DNA of 64,000 bases from Zygnema cylindricum (Eukaryota; Streptophyta; Zygnematophyceae; Zygnematales; Zygnemataceae). The notes beneath the pieces are model-generated. The model was given only the letters and a program-made list of their open reading frames with translations. It was not told the origin of the DNA and made no database searches. Positions 22,591-35,620 of this stretch are shown here, piece by piece (positions within the stretch are counted from its first letter, which is position 1; every line of letters begins with the position of its first letter). The position numbers and the translations under genes are program-made. The stretch lies in contig JBBHKE010002370.1 in NCBI GenBank assembly GCA_037447655.1, forward strand, positions 387,753 to 451,752, given 5' to 3'.

Positions 22591-24850
22591 GAACGATTGC
22601 CGAGGGAGTACCTTGATATTACCCGTTTGCTGACGGTAGCAGAGAGACAAAGCTACCCGTTTGCTGACGTGGGCCGTGGGACAAAGCTACCCGTTTGGTG
22701 ACGTCGGTCGGGGAACACGCCGTTTAGGGGTGCACACAAACAGAAAGTCGGCCTATTTAAAGATTTTCAAACGGACGACCAAAGGTCTATAATTTGCATA
22801 AAGATACCGTTCATAAATCATTTTGGCCCTTAAGGTATTTTAGTCTAAATTTTACTTTTAAACTGGATACAAACCGGATTATAATAGGAAGTATACAAGG
22901 CTCCATAGGCTTCAATGCGGTTCACATAGTACTACAGTATTTATCGCAAAATACGACAAAGTATTTCCAGTTTTCATGGCTCATAATTCTGAGAAACATG
23001 AAACCATCGACTTACTTATTTGACTAGCGGTTTGTAACCGTACTGAACCCTAGACAGCCATGAATGCCAGAATATTCTACACCGGTTTGAAACCGTTGGA
23101 TATTTGCGATGTAACATAATAGCTAAAGTATTACTCGACGTAATCATTACCATCGGACGCTGAAATGATTACGATCTTTAAGGTAATGAGTTAGGGTGCG
23201 TCTCTATATGCCAAAGTAAGGGTTTTTTCCTATCGTTTTCCTGTAAAACTTAGAGCCGTGCCGCGTAAGATTCAACCGTACAAAAAATATAAAAAAAAGA
23301 GAAGTACGTTTTGCGTCATCGTCAAATTTAGGATGTACTACATGTTGTCGTCTTGTGTTCTTCGACCCCCGGCAACGCCGAAAAACGTCATCTTCAAACT
23401 TTTCTTTAAAACACAAGGACGATGTGTTTTAAAACAAAGTATTTTTGAGAAACAAATAAAAACATGTATTCGCAAGTGTAAAAAAAAAAAAAAAAATCAA
23501 ACGAATTTAAGCGACGGACGAAAGGTACACTATTCGTTATATTTTGTCCGTTTGTGTCCGTCAAAGTACACAAGTTGTGTTGTTTTGTCGCATTTCGATA
23601 TGTACGGATTTTTTCATTCCAGGGGTCTGAAAATTATGATGCCAGTTCACGGAAACGTGAGAAATCTCTAAGGGCGCCCCAACAAGTCGCACGCGCCGCT
23701 TCTCTCACGCAGACTCGTATTGTCTCTTTCAAACGTCACTATTCCTCATCCTTCCACCAAGCGGCTTTACGCTGACCGGTGGGAAGCTGGAGAAATCTTT
23801 TTTTGCATACAAAAATTGAAAACCCACAATTATCATTGCTAAGTTTTTTAACCCGAACAAAGGCGGAATTTTGTTATGATTCTTAATATTTTTTTTTTGT
23901 TTTTTTTTATTATCTTTAATTCTCTACACAATAATGGAAAAAGCAATGCATCCACTGAGAGTTAAAAATAAAACTTAAATTTATGGTGATTATATCAAAT
24001 ATGAGATATGTTTCTCAAATAGGAAGAGAGGTACAAAGCACGTGGAAATTGCCAAAAAGGCAACCGTACAGGGAAGGCAACGTCAGCCATGGACAGCATC
24101 CATGGACAAAGGGTTCAAAAGGTAAATGTCTACAACTGTCACATAAAATTATGCGACGTCATTGACAATTTTTGAACAATCGGGTGCGTCATCACAAATT
24201 TTAAACGTTGACAGCCGTCACGGGCATTGTCAACGCATATAATCGTCACACCCTTAAGTAACAATTTTTTTTGTTACACATAGGGACACCTGAAATCCGG
24301 GTCCGCCGGATCTGCACTAAAAAACAAAGTAATTCCCCTAAGTTTCAAGTATGTGGAGACGCACCCTTATTGAGTTTATGAACCGCTACAAGAATTGTTG
24401 CGTATTTTACAAACTTAGATAGTGACACGTGTAGCATCGCATCGATCCGATTGGTCGTATGAACAGTCCTGGTGCAAGCGATGGCAAAGGCGATTGCGGC
24501 TGACGTGGCGGATGATATCACAGGGTATAATTCGATGATGAAAATGTTTTTGAAGACGATCGTCACGCACCCCAGTTGGAGCAAGCCTGGAACTAAGGTA
24601 CTAATTCTTTCCCGCACAAACGCGGATTTTTAAACGAGGAACATTAATTGCCCAATGTCATCTTTATACAAATTATAGACCTTTGGTCGTCCGTTTGAAA
24701 ACCTTTAAATAAGCCGACTTTTTGTTCATCTGCACCCCTAAACAACGTGTCATTAGGCCGACGTCAGCAAACAGGTAACGTTGTCCTTCGGCCCATGTCA
24801 ACGATCAGGTAGCTTTGTCCCTCGGCCAACGTCACTAAACGAGTACCTTC
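22591..24850. repeat. Inverted-repeat pair with arms ~200 bp
   Basis: About 22591-22806 is complementary to about 24657-24850; both contain CTATTTAAAG next to CAAACGGACGACC. Within each arm a short unit ending ACGTC is repeated (ACAAAGCTACCCGTTTGCTG). This looks like a large foldback element, and the Harbinger-like insertion sits between the arms. Its outer boundary and target duplication were not established. Confidence 0.55.
23194..24366. mobile_element. Harbinger-like non-autonomous element
   Basis: The ends are GGGTGCGTCTCTATATG and its near complement TATGTGGAGACGCACCC, with TTA on both outer sides (23191-23193, 24367-24369). A 3 bp TTA target and GGG-initial ends are typical of PIF/Harbinger. 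The 1173 bp interior has no transposase. Related left ends occur at about 25650, 46095 and 56310. Confidence 0.65.
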
Positions 24851-24873
24851 AAAACGGCCAACCGTATGTTTCA

Positions 24874-25545
24874 AGAAGTACGATTTCGTGCCGTTCATTT
24901 TTTGCTCGATTTTGCGTCAATCGTTGTGTTGTTTTGGGTCGCGTCTACAAATGTCCGTACAGACGTCTAAAATAGTACAATAGTACTTCAAACGTTTCGA
25001 TAAACATGACACGGTCCATGCGCGTGTAACGGGGCACGATCAACGAGCACGATAAACAGGATACGGTCCATGCCCGTGTCACGGGCATTGATTTGACGTC
25101 ATAAGACGGTTAACTTAGTCCCTCGGTCGGCCTCACCGATCAGGTAACTTTCAAAGTACCCCATCAACAATCGTTTTTGAGCGTTAGATCGTGGATACTT
25201 GATCGGTCAATGAATAGAGATAATGTTGCCGCCTGTAATGAGTATTTAGCCGTCTATCTTTCGTTCGTGACCATCTGATCATAGCTGTTCAAAAGATAAC
25301 CGCCGTTTTCAATAAGTACGATTTCGTGCCTTCAATTCTTTGCTCAATTTACCGTCAATCGCTGTGAAATTTTGGGTCGCCTCTACAAATGTACGTATGA
25401 ACGTCTTGAATAGTACAATAGTACTGTACTTGCACCTTTTGATAAATAGTAAACGGTCCATGCGCGTGTAATGAGCATGATAAACGGGCATGATAAAACA
25501 GGACACGGTCCATGCCTGTGTAATGGGCATTGATTTACTAGATAT
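24874..25545 (+). repeat. Diverged direct duplication (~230 bp units)
   Basis: About 24874-25095 and 25313-25545 align in the same orientation. They share TACGATTTCGTGCC, a block with CTACAAATGT and the phrase ACGGTCCATGCGCGTGTAA; within each unit the ACGGTCCATGC phrase itself recurs. The separating 220 bp does not align. Confidence 0.6.
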
Positions 25546-27313
25546 AAACAAACTTCAGAAAGAAGGCACCGATAGACCGATAGCAAATGGAATGGAAAAT
25601 TGTTTACTACCGTCAAAGGCTACAATTGGAAAAACCCAAAAGAACTAAGGGCGCTTTCCCATGTGATAAAGTAAAGGTTTTCTCTTGTTGTTTTTTTCCA
25701 AAACTTAGACCACAACGAAAAAATCTGCAACTGTACCAAAAAGATGAAATTACCACAGTACAATTTGAGTAAACTTGAAACTCCAAATGTACTCCCGTTT
25801 GTCGTTTAACGTGTTATGACCCACTTTCGCGTCACTACAACTCATCTTCAAACTTCTTCTACGATTTTTTAAAGAGGCAAAATATTATAAACATGCAAAA
25901 AGAAATAGACTTCTACTCCTATGAAGTTTAACTTAATTAACATGTTATAAAGTAATACATAAGTTTGTTTCCAAACTAAATTAAAGTAACTACCCGTCTA
26001 CTTGGAACGACATTATTAAATATATATTTAGCAAAACTTTGTTTCAATCCTCATAATAATCAAAGATAATAGCACCCAAACAAAACCAGAGTTAATATCA
26101 TTTGTATGTTAAAAAAAAAGTTTAAAAGCAATAAATATCAGAATGAAATGAGTTAATAAACTAACATGAACATAAAGAAATTAACTAGTACCAAAGATTA
26201 TAAACCGTAGTGATTTTCAGTAGTACGAAACAAGCATCCACGTAAAGTACATCGTGAATCGCTTATAATATAGAAAAGTTATTGGAGAAAGAAACAAATA
26301 GTGTTGCTAACTTTAGTTTGGGTTTAAGGGTATGTTGTCAACAAAATTACACTAATTTATGATACTAATTTGGATACATATTCCTATATTGTGGCCGATA
26401 TAGTTTGTTTTCACATAGTGGACGTTTGAATATATTAAAACAAGTTCGCGCTTTTTCCCACTTCTTTATTACTACAAATAGAAATTGAGTGCGAAATAAC
26501 GAACAGTTATAGTGCAAATTGACACGTTTCATACACTACACTTATTTATAAACAATCCAACATTTGGAAATTGACACCAGTTAAATTAGGACTATAATAA
26601 AGTAAAGGAAAAGTACAATTATTAATTATGTTTTAGATTCGATGGTCGTACTTTAGTGCCGCCGAATTAGTGTTATTAACAATAATAACGATTAAGGCTG
26701 CTGCTGCATTGTTGTACATAAAAGTTTACACTGTGGGCCATATAGGTACCTAACGTTTTAAACGCACGCAAGGAACGTAAAAAAAAAATGAACTTGCGCA
26801 AGGAAAAAATGTAATTTTAAAAATAATGAGTTGACCGAATTTTACTTTATAGTAAAAGTAAAAATAGAAACATATTCAATAAAAAATTACAACTATACCT
26901 TAATCGAAACGAAACGAAACACATTTCGACGTCACTTCAAATATCTCTATTTCTCAACATCGTGAATCCTTATTAGCGTTAATAACACTAAATAGGCGCC
27001 CGCAACTCTTGAGCCTCAAACCTAATATATTATTAATAACTCTGTTTTTTTTTTACGTCAATATAAGTACTGTTTAATTAGCGTTAATTACTATGGTTTT
27101 GACTGTTTTTAAATAGTGTAATGTCTTAAATTTGTTAGTCCATACTAAAACTGCTCATTATTTTTTAAAGACGTACAAAATAAGTGTTAGATAGTGGCGT
27201 TGACATGAGAAATTGAGTGGGTCTCCAAGTGAAGGTGCACTCAGATTCAATTCCAAGTCACAAAGACGAGGGAAAATAGCGAGAACATATTCTCACATGT
27301 TCAATCGTTGAAA
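25546..27313. other. AT-rich sequence without a gene
   Basis: Mostly A/T-rich, with short open frames only. A Harbinger-like left end is near 25650 and a decayed MITE-B-type end (CATCGTGAATCCTTATTAG) is near 26959. Nothing else is recognised. Confidence 0.5.
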
Positions 27314-27625
27314 ATGTGAGCACCGATTATCTCAGCTGCAATATGGGGATGTTTATCCAAATTAGTGTTATATGCACAAATTAGCGCTTATTTTGTTGGC
27401 GTTAGGCATTTGAACCCAAAATAGAGCTATTTTCACTAATTGTTTCTTTACATAAATTATTTTTTAACTTTAATAGAGATTCACGGTGGACTCCATTAGT
27501 ATACGAATTCTACAAATCGATGTTGTTCATATCGCGCGATTTTTTCATTTTTTCCGATTTCTACGTATAATTCGTGACTTTTGAAAAAATCGCAAAAAAC
27601 CGCGAAGTACTTTCTGTCCGGTAAA
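27314..27625. repeat. Repeat 'G', copy 2
   Basis: Matches 20503-20890 from TGTGAGCACCGATTATC to the AAAATCGCAAAAAACCGCG block, lacking the T-rich insert of copy 1. Confidence 0.65.
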
Positions 27626-28112
27626 CTAAACGGAAAATTTACGGGAAATGTACGGTATTTTACAGGAAATGTACGGATTTTTACAAAAAGATACGTTGCA
27701 CTTCTCAGTACTTTATGTTCGGTAAACTGAACATAACTTTTTCGGAAAATGTACGGAATTATACGGAAATGTACGGAATTTTACCGAAAATGTACAAACT
27801 TTTACGAAAAGAGACATTGCAGTGTTGCGCCATATGCGCGCGGTAAGTTTGAATTTTGTACGATCGTACGGAATTTATGTACACGTACGGGATAGTACGG
27901 ATACAGAATCATTAACGATTTTTTAAAATCGTTCAATGCGTTACTTAAGTATAATTCGGCGCGATCGAATCGTTAGGACTAAACTGTTTGAACAACTATG
28001 CAAAAAAATCATAAACTAAAAAAATTAACGCATTTTCGTAAAAAAATATCCGTACGTTTGGTACCACTATGCTGTGGGCGAAACCCAATAAACTATCCAC
28101 GTAAGGACACAC
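27626..28112. repeat. GTACGG-rich tract
   Basis: Repeated short phrases of the form AATGTACGGAATTTTAC occur through 27640-27810, followed by unique-looking sequence. The same phrases occur inside hAT-A (29330-29465) and hAT-C, so this is probably part of a related element whose ends I could not place. Confidence 0.45.
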
Positions 28113-28207
28113 ATGTGAGGCATGTGAGGCATGCGAGGCATGTGAGGCACGTGAGGCATATGAGGCATGTGAGGCATGTGAGGCATGTGAGGCATGTGAG
28201 GCATGTG
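28113..28207 (+). repeat. 9 bp minisatellite (GTGAGGCAT)n
   Basis: About ten copies of GTGAGGCAT with few changes. Because the unit is 9 bp it keeps both strands open: the minus frame 28544-27996 reads repeated HAS, and the plus frame 27998-28399 reads repeated RHV. I see no independent support that either is translated. Confidence 0.85.
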
Positions 28208-28970
28208 GTATATCAAGTGTGCCAACATATGATGTTACATCCGATTTCACGAAAGCCCTCGATGCGCGAAATCCGACAAACGATCCATGCGCATCGATAC
28301 CGACAGGCATGTGGCGTGTGTCGTATGTTATCGTACGGTGATACATCAAAGTACACATCGAACTTGGAAAGCTATCGACGTGGTGTATATAGTTGGTGAT
28401 TGAGCCGTCGATGCGCCCCTTGAGTGATGAAGGCCGTACGATGCATTTTAAAAGGTACGCATCGCTAGATACTCGACAACGACTCTGTTTGAAGGGTCTT
28501 TGCCGCTTGCAAATTCTGGACTTGACCCCCGGAATGCCGTACATCCAAACGGAACGGTAAGGACCGTTAGTAGCAACGCGTTAAGAAAGTTCGTTGCTAG
28601 TCAAACGGCCAACAGATAACGGTCAACGGTACAGCCGCCGTCTCACAAGTGAAAAAGACCCGTTGGCAAGCCGTTAACGTTGCTGTCCGTTTGCGGCAGG
28701 TACAGTTAAATAATTTTGTGGAATCCGTACCCCTCAAACCGATGGGTACTATACAATAAAGTCACTCGTCAAGTTGTAGGGGCCCGAAGTCGGCTAAAAT
28801 CCATCAAAAAACCGTACTTCGGGGACCAGCATCCTAGTCGTCCTTGAAGCCAATAGTTCTTTGCCACGCAAGCATTCGACTCGCACCCAACAAAGATCCC
28901 AGTGTATGCGTGTTTTGGGGTCAAAATTCCCATTGGTACAGATGCCAAAGCCTCCATGCTTTATGGATAA
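28208..28970. other. Unassigned sequence
   Basis: Mixed composition. The 182-aa minus-strand frame over 28544-27996 overlaps it but has no recognisable domain. Nothing else is seen up to the hAT-C target site. Confidence 0.4.
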
Positions 28971-28978
28971 GGTGTCGG

Positions 28979-30552
28979 CATAGATGTCCTATGCGCATAA
29001 AACGCACGGAGTAAACTAACGATAACTACGTACAGGAGTGCGCATAAAACAATTTCAAATTTTATAAAATTCGTGATAAAATTCGTACCTTACTTAGCAT
29101 TCGTACAGTTTCGTACAGTTTCGTACAGCGTCCGTATATGTCGGTACATTTAAGGGTTATTAAAGGGTTTTAGGGGATTTTATGGTTTTTAGTAGTGTTG
29201 TGTATCGGTAAAAAAATTATCCGCGATAACACCGATACCGATAGTTATCGGTTATCGAACGGTCAGCGGTCCCGATATATTTGTACTTTTTGTACTTTCT
29301 GTCCGGAGTGCTTTCTGTCCGGTAAACTGAACGGTAAACTTACGAGAATGTACGGTTTTTTACGGGAAATGTACGGAATTTGACAAAAAAATACGTTGCA
29401 CTTTGTAGTACTTTTTAGGCGGTTAACTGAACATAAATTTTACGGGAACGTACGGAATTTTACTGATAAACTGATTATCATGGAACGGTAAAAAGACGAC
29501 GGACACAAAGTACAGCGGATGCAAAATAACATTATGCGCGCCGCCGGAATCGAACGGACAACATTCAATGAGAAAATACGACGGACAGTCAGCGTGGGCG
29601 CCGGCATCTCAGAATGGCTTCTTGGGCGGCTTTTGCCAAAAAAACCGACGGATTGACGCGTAGCAGGTTTCTAGTGGATCCCAAAAAATAAAAGGACAAA
29701 GCCACGGCGTCGGATGTGAAACGTACATCGTTTTAACTAGAGCCGTACTAAAGCCGTACACATCTTATGCCGGCTACTATACTTTCGGCTTGTACAAATG
29801 ATCTGATTGGTAGGTACCTCAGGGGTTGTGAGTAGGGCGCGTCGGGGGAATAAGACGTACAGTTGAGTGTAATGCCGTGCATTTATCTGTACGGTTCGTA
29901 CAGCTATCGCCGATAGTTATCGTTATCGGCGATAAGATCGATAGCGATATATCGTACCAATATATCGATTATCGGGTCCCCGAAAAAAAGCCAATATCGG
30001 TTATCGGCAAATCCTTACCGATACACAACACTAGTTTTTAGGGTAGATTTTAATACATTCTGTATATTTAATTACAACTGTTTTATATTTTTCGTACATT
30101 TACGTACAGAATTCGTATTTCTTCGTACTTTTTACAATTATTACAGCAAGGGTTGTTGCCGTACATTTCCGTATTATTTAGTACAGCTGCGTTATGTTGT
30201 CATACGGTTATTAACATAGCCGTACATTATCGTGCATTTTAGGGTTATTTAAGCGGGATTTTAGGGATCTTAGGGTACATTCTCGTACGTTCCCGTATAT
30301 TTCAATACAACAGTCTTAGGTTTTATGTACTCTTACGGTTATCAGGGTATGGTTTCCGTATATTCTCGTACATTTCCGTATATCTTCCAAATTTTTTCAG
30401 ATTTTTTAAGGATTTTTTAGAGTCACGCTTTCGTACATTTTTCGTACAATTCGTACAGTAAAAAAATACGAAATTTGTAAAAACTACAAAACAAGCGAAT
30501 ACTACAAAGTTTTCGGAAAAAAGTCCAAATCCGTACGAATTGGACATCTATG
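28979..30552. mobile_element. hAT-like element 'hAT-C' with a nested hAT-A
   Basis: The ends are CATAGATGTCC and GGACATCTATG. Flanking octamers are GGTGTCGG (28971-28978) and GGCGTCGG (30553-30560), a 7/8 target duplication of hAT length. Removing the nested hAT-A leaves about 725 bp, rich in CGTACATTT phrases and with no transposase. A short sibling with an exact octamer is at 55421-55809. Confidence 0.75.
29193..30033. mobile_element. Complete hAT-like MITE 'hAT-A' (841 bp)
   Basis: The terminal repeats are TAGTGTTGTGTATCGGTA and TTACCGATACACAACACTA. The target duplication GTTTTTAG is exact (29185-29192, 30034-30041). The subterminal regions hold palindromic CCGATANTTATCGG motifs in many copies, the usual kind of hAT transposase binding site. 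There is no coding capacity. Other copies are at 1-483, 34774 and 48885-49009. Confidence 0.92.
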
Positions 30553-30633
30553 GGCGTCGGTGAGTGTACCAATAACGCAACATCGTCTAAACAACCTTAT
30601 ATTTGGCAAATAAAGAAGAGAGGCCCAAGCCTT

Positions 30634-31151
30634 AGGTCGCAAAAGTCAAAATTTTAGATAACCGAAACCGACCGTTTTTTTTTTTTTATATCTAAGTACC
30701 CGACGCCCGACCGGGTTATGTCACGCTCCAAACTTGTTAACCGTTACCCGAAACGCGTCAACGAAAATAAAAGTTAACCGAAACTCGATTCCTCGCGACT
30801 ACCCGTACCCGCCCGTACCCGAAAAAGTACAAAATTAATGGTACATTTCCCTTATATCTTCCACGATACCAAGAGTACAAAGTACAATAATGTTGGATAG
30901 TGAGGACAATACAAAACTTTCATTTTTTTTTCGTTTTTTGCTTACCTGACCGTAACCGATTTTTTTTTTTTTGTGAATCAACCGCTCGAATCCGCCTAGC
31001 CCCCCAAATTTGGCACCCGAATCTGCCGAGCCCCCCAAATTTGGCACCCGAATCCGCTCAGCCCCCCAACTTTGGCACCCGAATCCGTTCCGGATCCGAC
31101 GCAGGCGGTCGGTTAACGGTCGGTTACGGTTTCGGTTAACCTTTTGCGACC
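30634..31151. mobile_element. TIR element with GGTTAACCGAAACC ends
   Basis: The left end AGGTCGCAAAAG, with AACCGAAACCGACCG behind it, is mirrored by the right end CTTTTGCGACCT preceded by CGGTTACGGTTTCGGTTAACC. Inside, 30999-31086 carries three tandem ~30 bp units with CCCCCCAAATTTGGCACCCG. I found no convincing target duplication. No protein is recognised. Confidence 0.6.
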
Positions 31152-34100
31152 TCTGACCCAAAGATATACAAGCCTATATGTTTATTGTTGTGTATCGAGA
31201 GCCTCTTGACGATATTAAATATGCTCCATTTTTTACCTATGGATAATCGGTATATGGTTCTGCTATGTCGATAAAATTAATATAAAATACGATGGACGGC
31301 TATGAGTTGTTGGGCGGACAAGTATAGCGATATTTATGTACGTCGGTTTGTTGAAGAATTTCAACGCCCCACCCCCCTTTCTCTCCCATCGGACGGCCCC
31401 GCGGCGTGGGGGATGGAGGGGGGGAAGAGTGAGGGTCTGTACTGTATTATGTAAGGTCAACTTTTGTACTGCATTTGTACGGACACCCGCCCCCCACCAA
31501 GTATATCGCGGTAATTTTTGCTGGTCTCGAAGCGATATATCGGGCCCTTTTACCATTGGATATTCAATATATCAAATATCAACTTTATCTCGATAAAAAA
31601 ATTGTCGATACACGATACTACTATAGAGTGAAGGAAATTGCTCTATCTTATTACACCCATGTGAATGATATGTGCATATTCATTTGCCATATTTACTTAT
31701 TGGAAAATGAGTTATTTTAACCTTTTGAGGGTGAAGGGGTTATAAGCTTAACATTGGTTTACTTACTCCTTCAACAAATAAAATCTTTCTAAGACATGAC
31801 GGTGTCACATGATAAACTCTTGCAACATTATTAGTAAACGATTCACAAAGATGTTCCTATATGGGTAAAACATGATATGTGAACTTGTTAAAACTAGTTT
31901 CTCCATACAAAAGTAAATAAATGTCTTTAGTTCAAACAATATAGTCTTACAATAACCTAATAATGATTTAAGATAATCAAGCTTCGATGTACATTTTTGT
32001 CTCACAAATATTTTGAAAATTTACTTACATTCCTAAAGCCATAGTTCATAATCATATTAATAAGCAACATGAGGATCTTTAAACAATATCACTATGTCAA
32101 TTCAAGATCCACGTGAGTTCCATTTTTGTTAGTTCTTGAAAATCTTATTGGTTGATACATTAAACTCAAAATTGGACGCAACAAAATAGACGAAACTTAA
32201 GTTATACTCATCAAGGGGATGTGCAAGCAATATACTAATAGCGCGCCACCTTCCAAACTTATGGTGTTGCTTCGCCCAAGGGCGAATTAATAATTTTCAA
32301 CGGGTGTCGAATTGATTTTTTATCTATTTTATGCACTTACACATAACTACGACGATCGACGAGAACCAGTTTTGACACGTTTTTTTATCGCAAACTTCTT
32401 GACTTTTCAAACTTTAATATTAACTATTATTGTTTTTTTTTTAGCATGGAAAAAAAAGTTTGCGATAAATATCAATACAATAAAGATTATCCAGATTGGA
32501 TGTTATTGTTTGTTATCAGTTAAACACGATTCTTACTTAAAAAAGTTTGTTGACAAAACTTTGAAACTTAACAAATTGTGAAAATTAAGTTTACTTGTTA
32601 AAAGTGACCACTTGTAATTTCTTTACAACAAAAAATAATATTTCAGTTGACAAAATTGTAAAATACTTTAAAAGAAAATTATTTCAACCTTTGTTTTTAC
32701 GTTTTTCGGGTTTGTATCATCAATTCTTCAAATAGTTAAACACGCATTCACATCGAAGCACTATCGATCTCGACTCAGTATGCATCACTAACACAACTGA
32801 CATCTTAAGAAACATACAATGATTTAAAAGATACAAACCATAACAATATGTGTATCATATCCCTCATTTAATTATGTGATAGCACATGATTTTTATTGAG
32901 AGCAAACATAGCGTAATTACGAATAAATAAATAAATAGGTCTCCACTGTCAAAGCTTACGATAGTGCTTTGCCCATAAGTGAAACAAAACTGAATTGGGA
33001 GAACCACGTAATGCATTACAAATTGAAATGTACAAATGTTTGTCTGTGACCACCAAAAACTTTTCTCGGCAGTATTATTTTCCCAATGCAACAAAAGTAG
33101 CGAAGGAAAACAAATTGCCCCCACATATTATATAATTGAGAAAAAGCTTGTCGATGTGGCTCAAAAAATACACTATTTGCAATTTTACATGGAAGTTTTT
33201 GTGGAGTTATGCTATAAATTCTGAAATATTATACGATGTTATTTTATCATATTAAGAAAAACTCTTGTTTATAACAATTTTTTAAATACAGCACACACCT
33301 CCATCTAAGCATTCCCCCCCGATGTCAACCGTTGTTGTAAAACTTTATATGAAGCAAAACTTGATTATGCAAAAAACGATCACTGTTCTACAAGCGAAAA
33401 AATGTCGAACACAATTTATATATTATATCTCGTATGCTTAAAAAGAATAACATAATATACACGTGTATCATTTTGATTAGGCGTAAGACCCTTTGTAAAC
33501 ATGCACCGTATTGTATAAAACACTTGCATACTGCCAGTAAAAATATGTTTCTCGACACAATTTAGTGACCTTTATGTTGATAGAATGTGAAAACATGTAA
33601 TGAATTTGCTAGATCTTTGCATTAATAGTGAACGTCGAATGTCATATGATATTGAAAATTGACAAAGTTATCGTATGTTATGGTCACTTAACAACAAAGA
33701 TCGCGTGTAAAAGAGCAACTACTTTTTTTCCCAAATCAATAAACAATACTGCCATAGTAAATTGTATTGTACCCCTTAAAAGAGCGAGAGGATTTTTTTT
33801 AAATGAAATGCGAAGCAAGCGATTTGTTGGCAGAACGATTTGGAAACCGTGCAAAAGATATGTCTGTTATCGAGTTTTGTCGCATAAAACTGTTGAAAGT
33901 AACCATCATAACACTCTTAAGCTCCGAAAAAATAATGTTCAACTATGAAAAGCACGTTTTTGGTTATTGTTGGTGTTGAATGGTTCAAATTACGGTCTAA
34001 TCATGTTGTTTTTATGTTTTTTTATTGAACTTAGTGTTAACACCACTAAAGGGGGCATAATACATTTTTTCTACTTCTTCATCATGTTTTAAGCACATTT

Positions 34101-34773
34101 TCATCAAGCTTGGAACTGACGTACACATTTATTTCACAAGAACTAGAGAAGACAAAACCATCTCTACAACCGTAGCAAGTGTTTCAAACACCTACAACTG
34201 TTAGAAGTTTTACACGTTTACAAAAAAAATAAGTTGACAGCCAAAAAATTAGATGGTAAAACCATTAAAGTAGAAAATATGATTGTAACTGAAATTAGTT
34301 GATGAACATCAAAGGAAAATTACCAAAATCTAAGGACTAAAAGTACAACAAACAAACGTTAAACAACAGTAAAAGCCTAAAAGGGAAAGCAATTACAACA
34401 AAAATAAAAACAAACATAAAAACTACCCTCTCGTCTACGACTGTCACTGTTCAAAGATACGAGTTCGTTTTCGTTTTCGCACTGTTCAAAGTGACGATTT
34501 TGTTTTCGCACATTCAAACAGTTTTAAAAATTAGTACGTAGAAACTTGAATAAAATACAAAGTTACATCTCAAAGTTTCGGTTACATGGGCACACCCCGT
34601 TAGTCAAACGGATTGAGCGTTAACTCCCGGGACAACCGATCCAAATCGTTCTATTGTGTACATGGATCGCGCAATTTTGTACAAGCTCATGTAGGCGTTT
34701 GCGCCCAGCCAAAATATGACGCGCTTAACATCTTCCTTCAAAAATTCCCGAATATCAATGTTTTTGTGTTAAT
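31152..34773. other. AT-rich sequence without recognised features
   Basis: Low GC, with only short frames and none with a recognisable domain. A short G-rich/C-rich patch lies at 31360-31500. I see no RNA gene, terminal repeats or splice-linked exons here. Confidence 0.5.
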
Positions 34774-35040
34774 TAGTGTCGTGTATCGGTACAGTTCTAG
34801 CTTTTTAGTTTTTACCGATAGCCAATATGTACCTTTTTTGACGTGCCCGAAAATTGATATGATTCAGTCTGTAATTCATATGCACATTTCGTATTTCGTA
34901 CGAAAATTACCGTACCTTGACGCACAATTTTTTTCAAAAACACCCTCCTCCCCCCGGGGGGTATATGGGATTATGGGTTATCGATGGTCATCAGTTGTCG
35001 GTGACGATACTTTGGCATTTTTGGCGATACTGTAGCTGCC
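34774..35040. mobile_element. hAT-A fragment (left end)
   Basis: Starts TAGTGTCGTGTATCGGTAC, like the hAT-A end, and has TATCG-type subterminal motifs near 34978-35060. No matching right end was found. It runs up to the MITE-B at 35085. Confidence 0.6.
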
Positions 35041-35084
35041 GATAACGATTCCCATTCCGATAACGATATAAGTTACATTGACTA

Positions 35085-35575
35085 CACCGCGAATCGTAAT
35101 TAGAGTTATGTACGCTTCCGTCACCCCAAATTTTGACTCTGTCACCATAAACATTATTATAAATTATTCTTTACATTATTTAAGGTACTTTTTAAATGAG
35201 CATTAATAACTCTAATACTGTGCCGTTTTAAATAGTGTGGCGTACGGTCAGTGTTTGACCGTGCATAATTGTACTTTATTGAGTAAAAAAGTACAAGTAA
35301 TGTTTTGATACATGTAACTGCGTTTTAACAAACCGTGTAGTGCAAACGTCATAATGACGTGAAACTGTACGTTTAGTCAGATTTTGGACGTGTACCTAAT
35401 TTACAACAGATATATTCAGCGCCCAAATTTACGCCCAAATTAGAGTTATTGATAAATTAGAGTTTTTTTTTTTTTTGAAAAGGGTTGATTACCCAAAATA
35501 AAGTTAATAACTCTAATTATTTTTTTTCGTTTTTTTACTCTAATTATTTCTTTTCTCTAATTACGTTTCGCGGTG
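35085..35575. mobile_element. MITE-B, complete copy (491 bp)
   Basis: The ends are CACCGCGAATCGTAATTAG and CTAATTACGTTTCGCGGTG, bounded by TA (35083-35084, 35576-35577). The interior matches 484-963 in reverse orientation, including CTAATTA-type repeats near both ends. No coding. Confidence 0.88.
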
Positions 35576-35620
35576 TACAGTACAGGTAAGGTAGTACTGG
35601 ACTCATCGCCGATAGAAAAA

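Noticed and set aside
28081-28207. CRISPR-like regular repeat
   Set aside because: The units are 9 bp and directly adjacent, with no spacers, and the DNA is eukaryotic.
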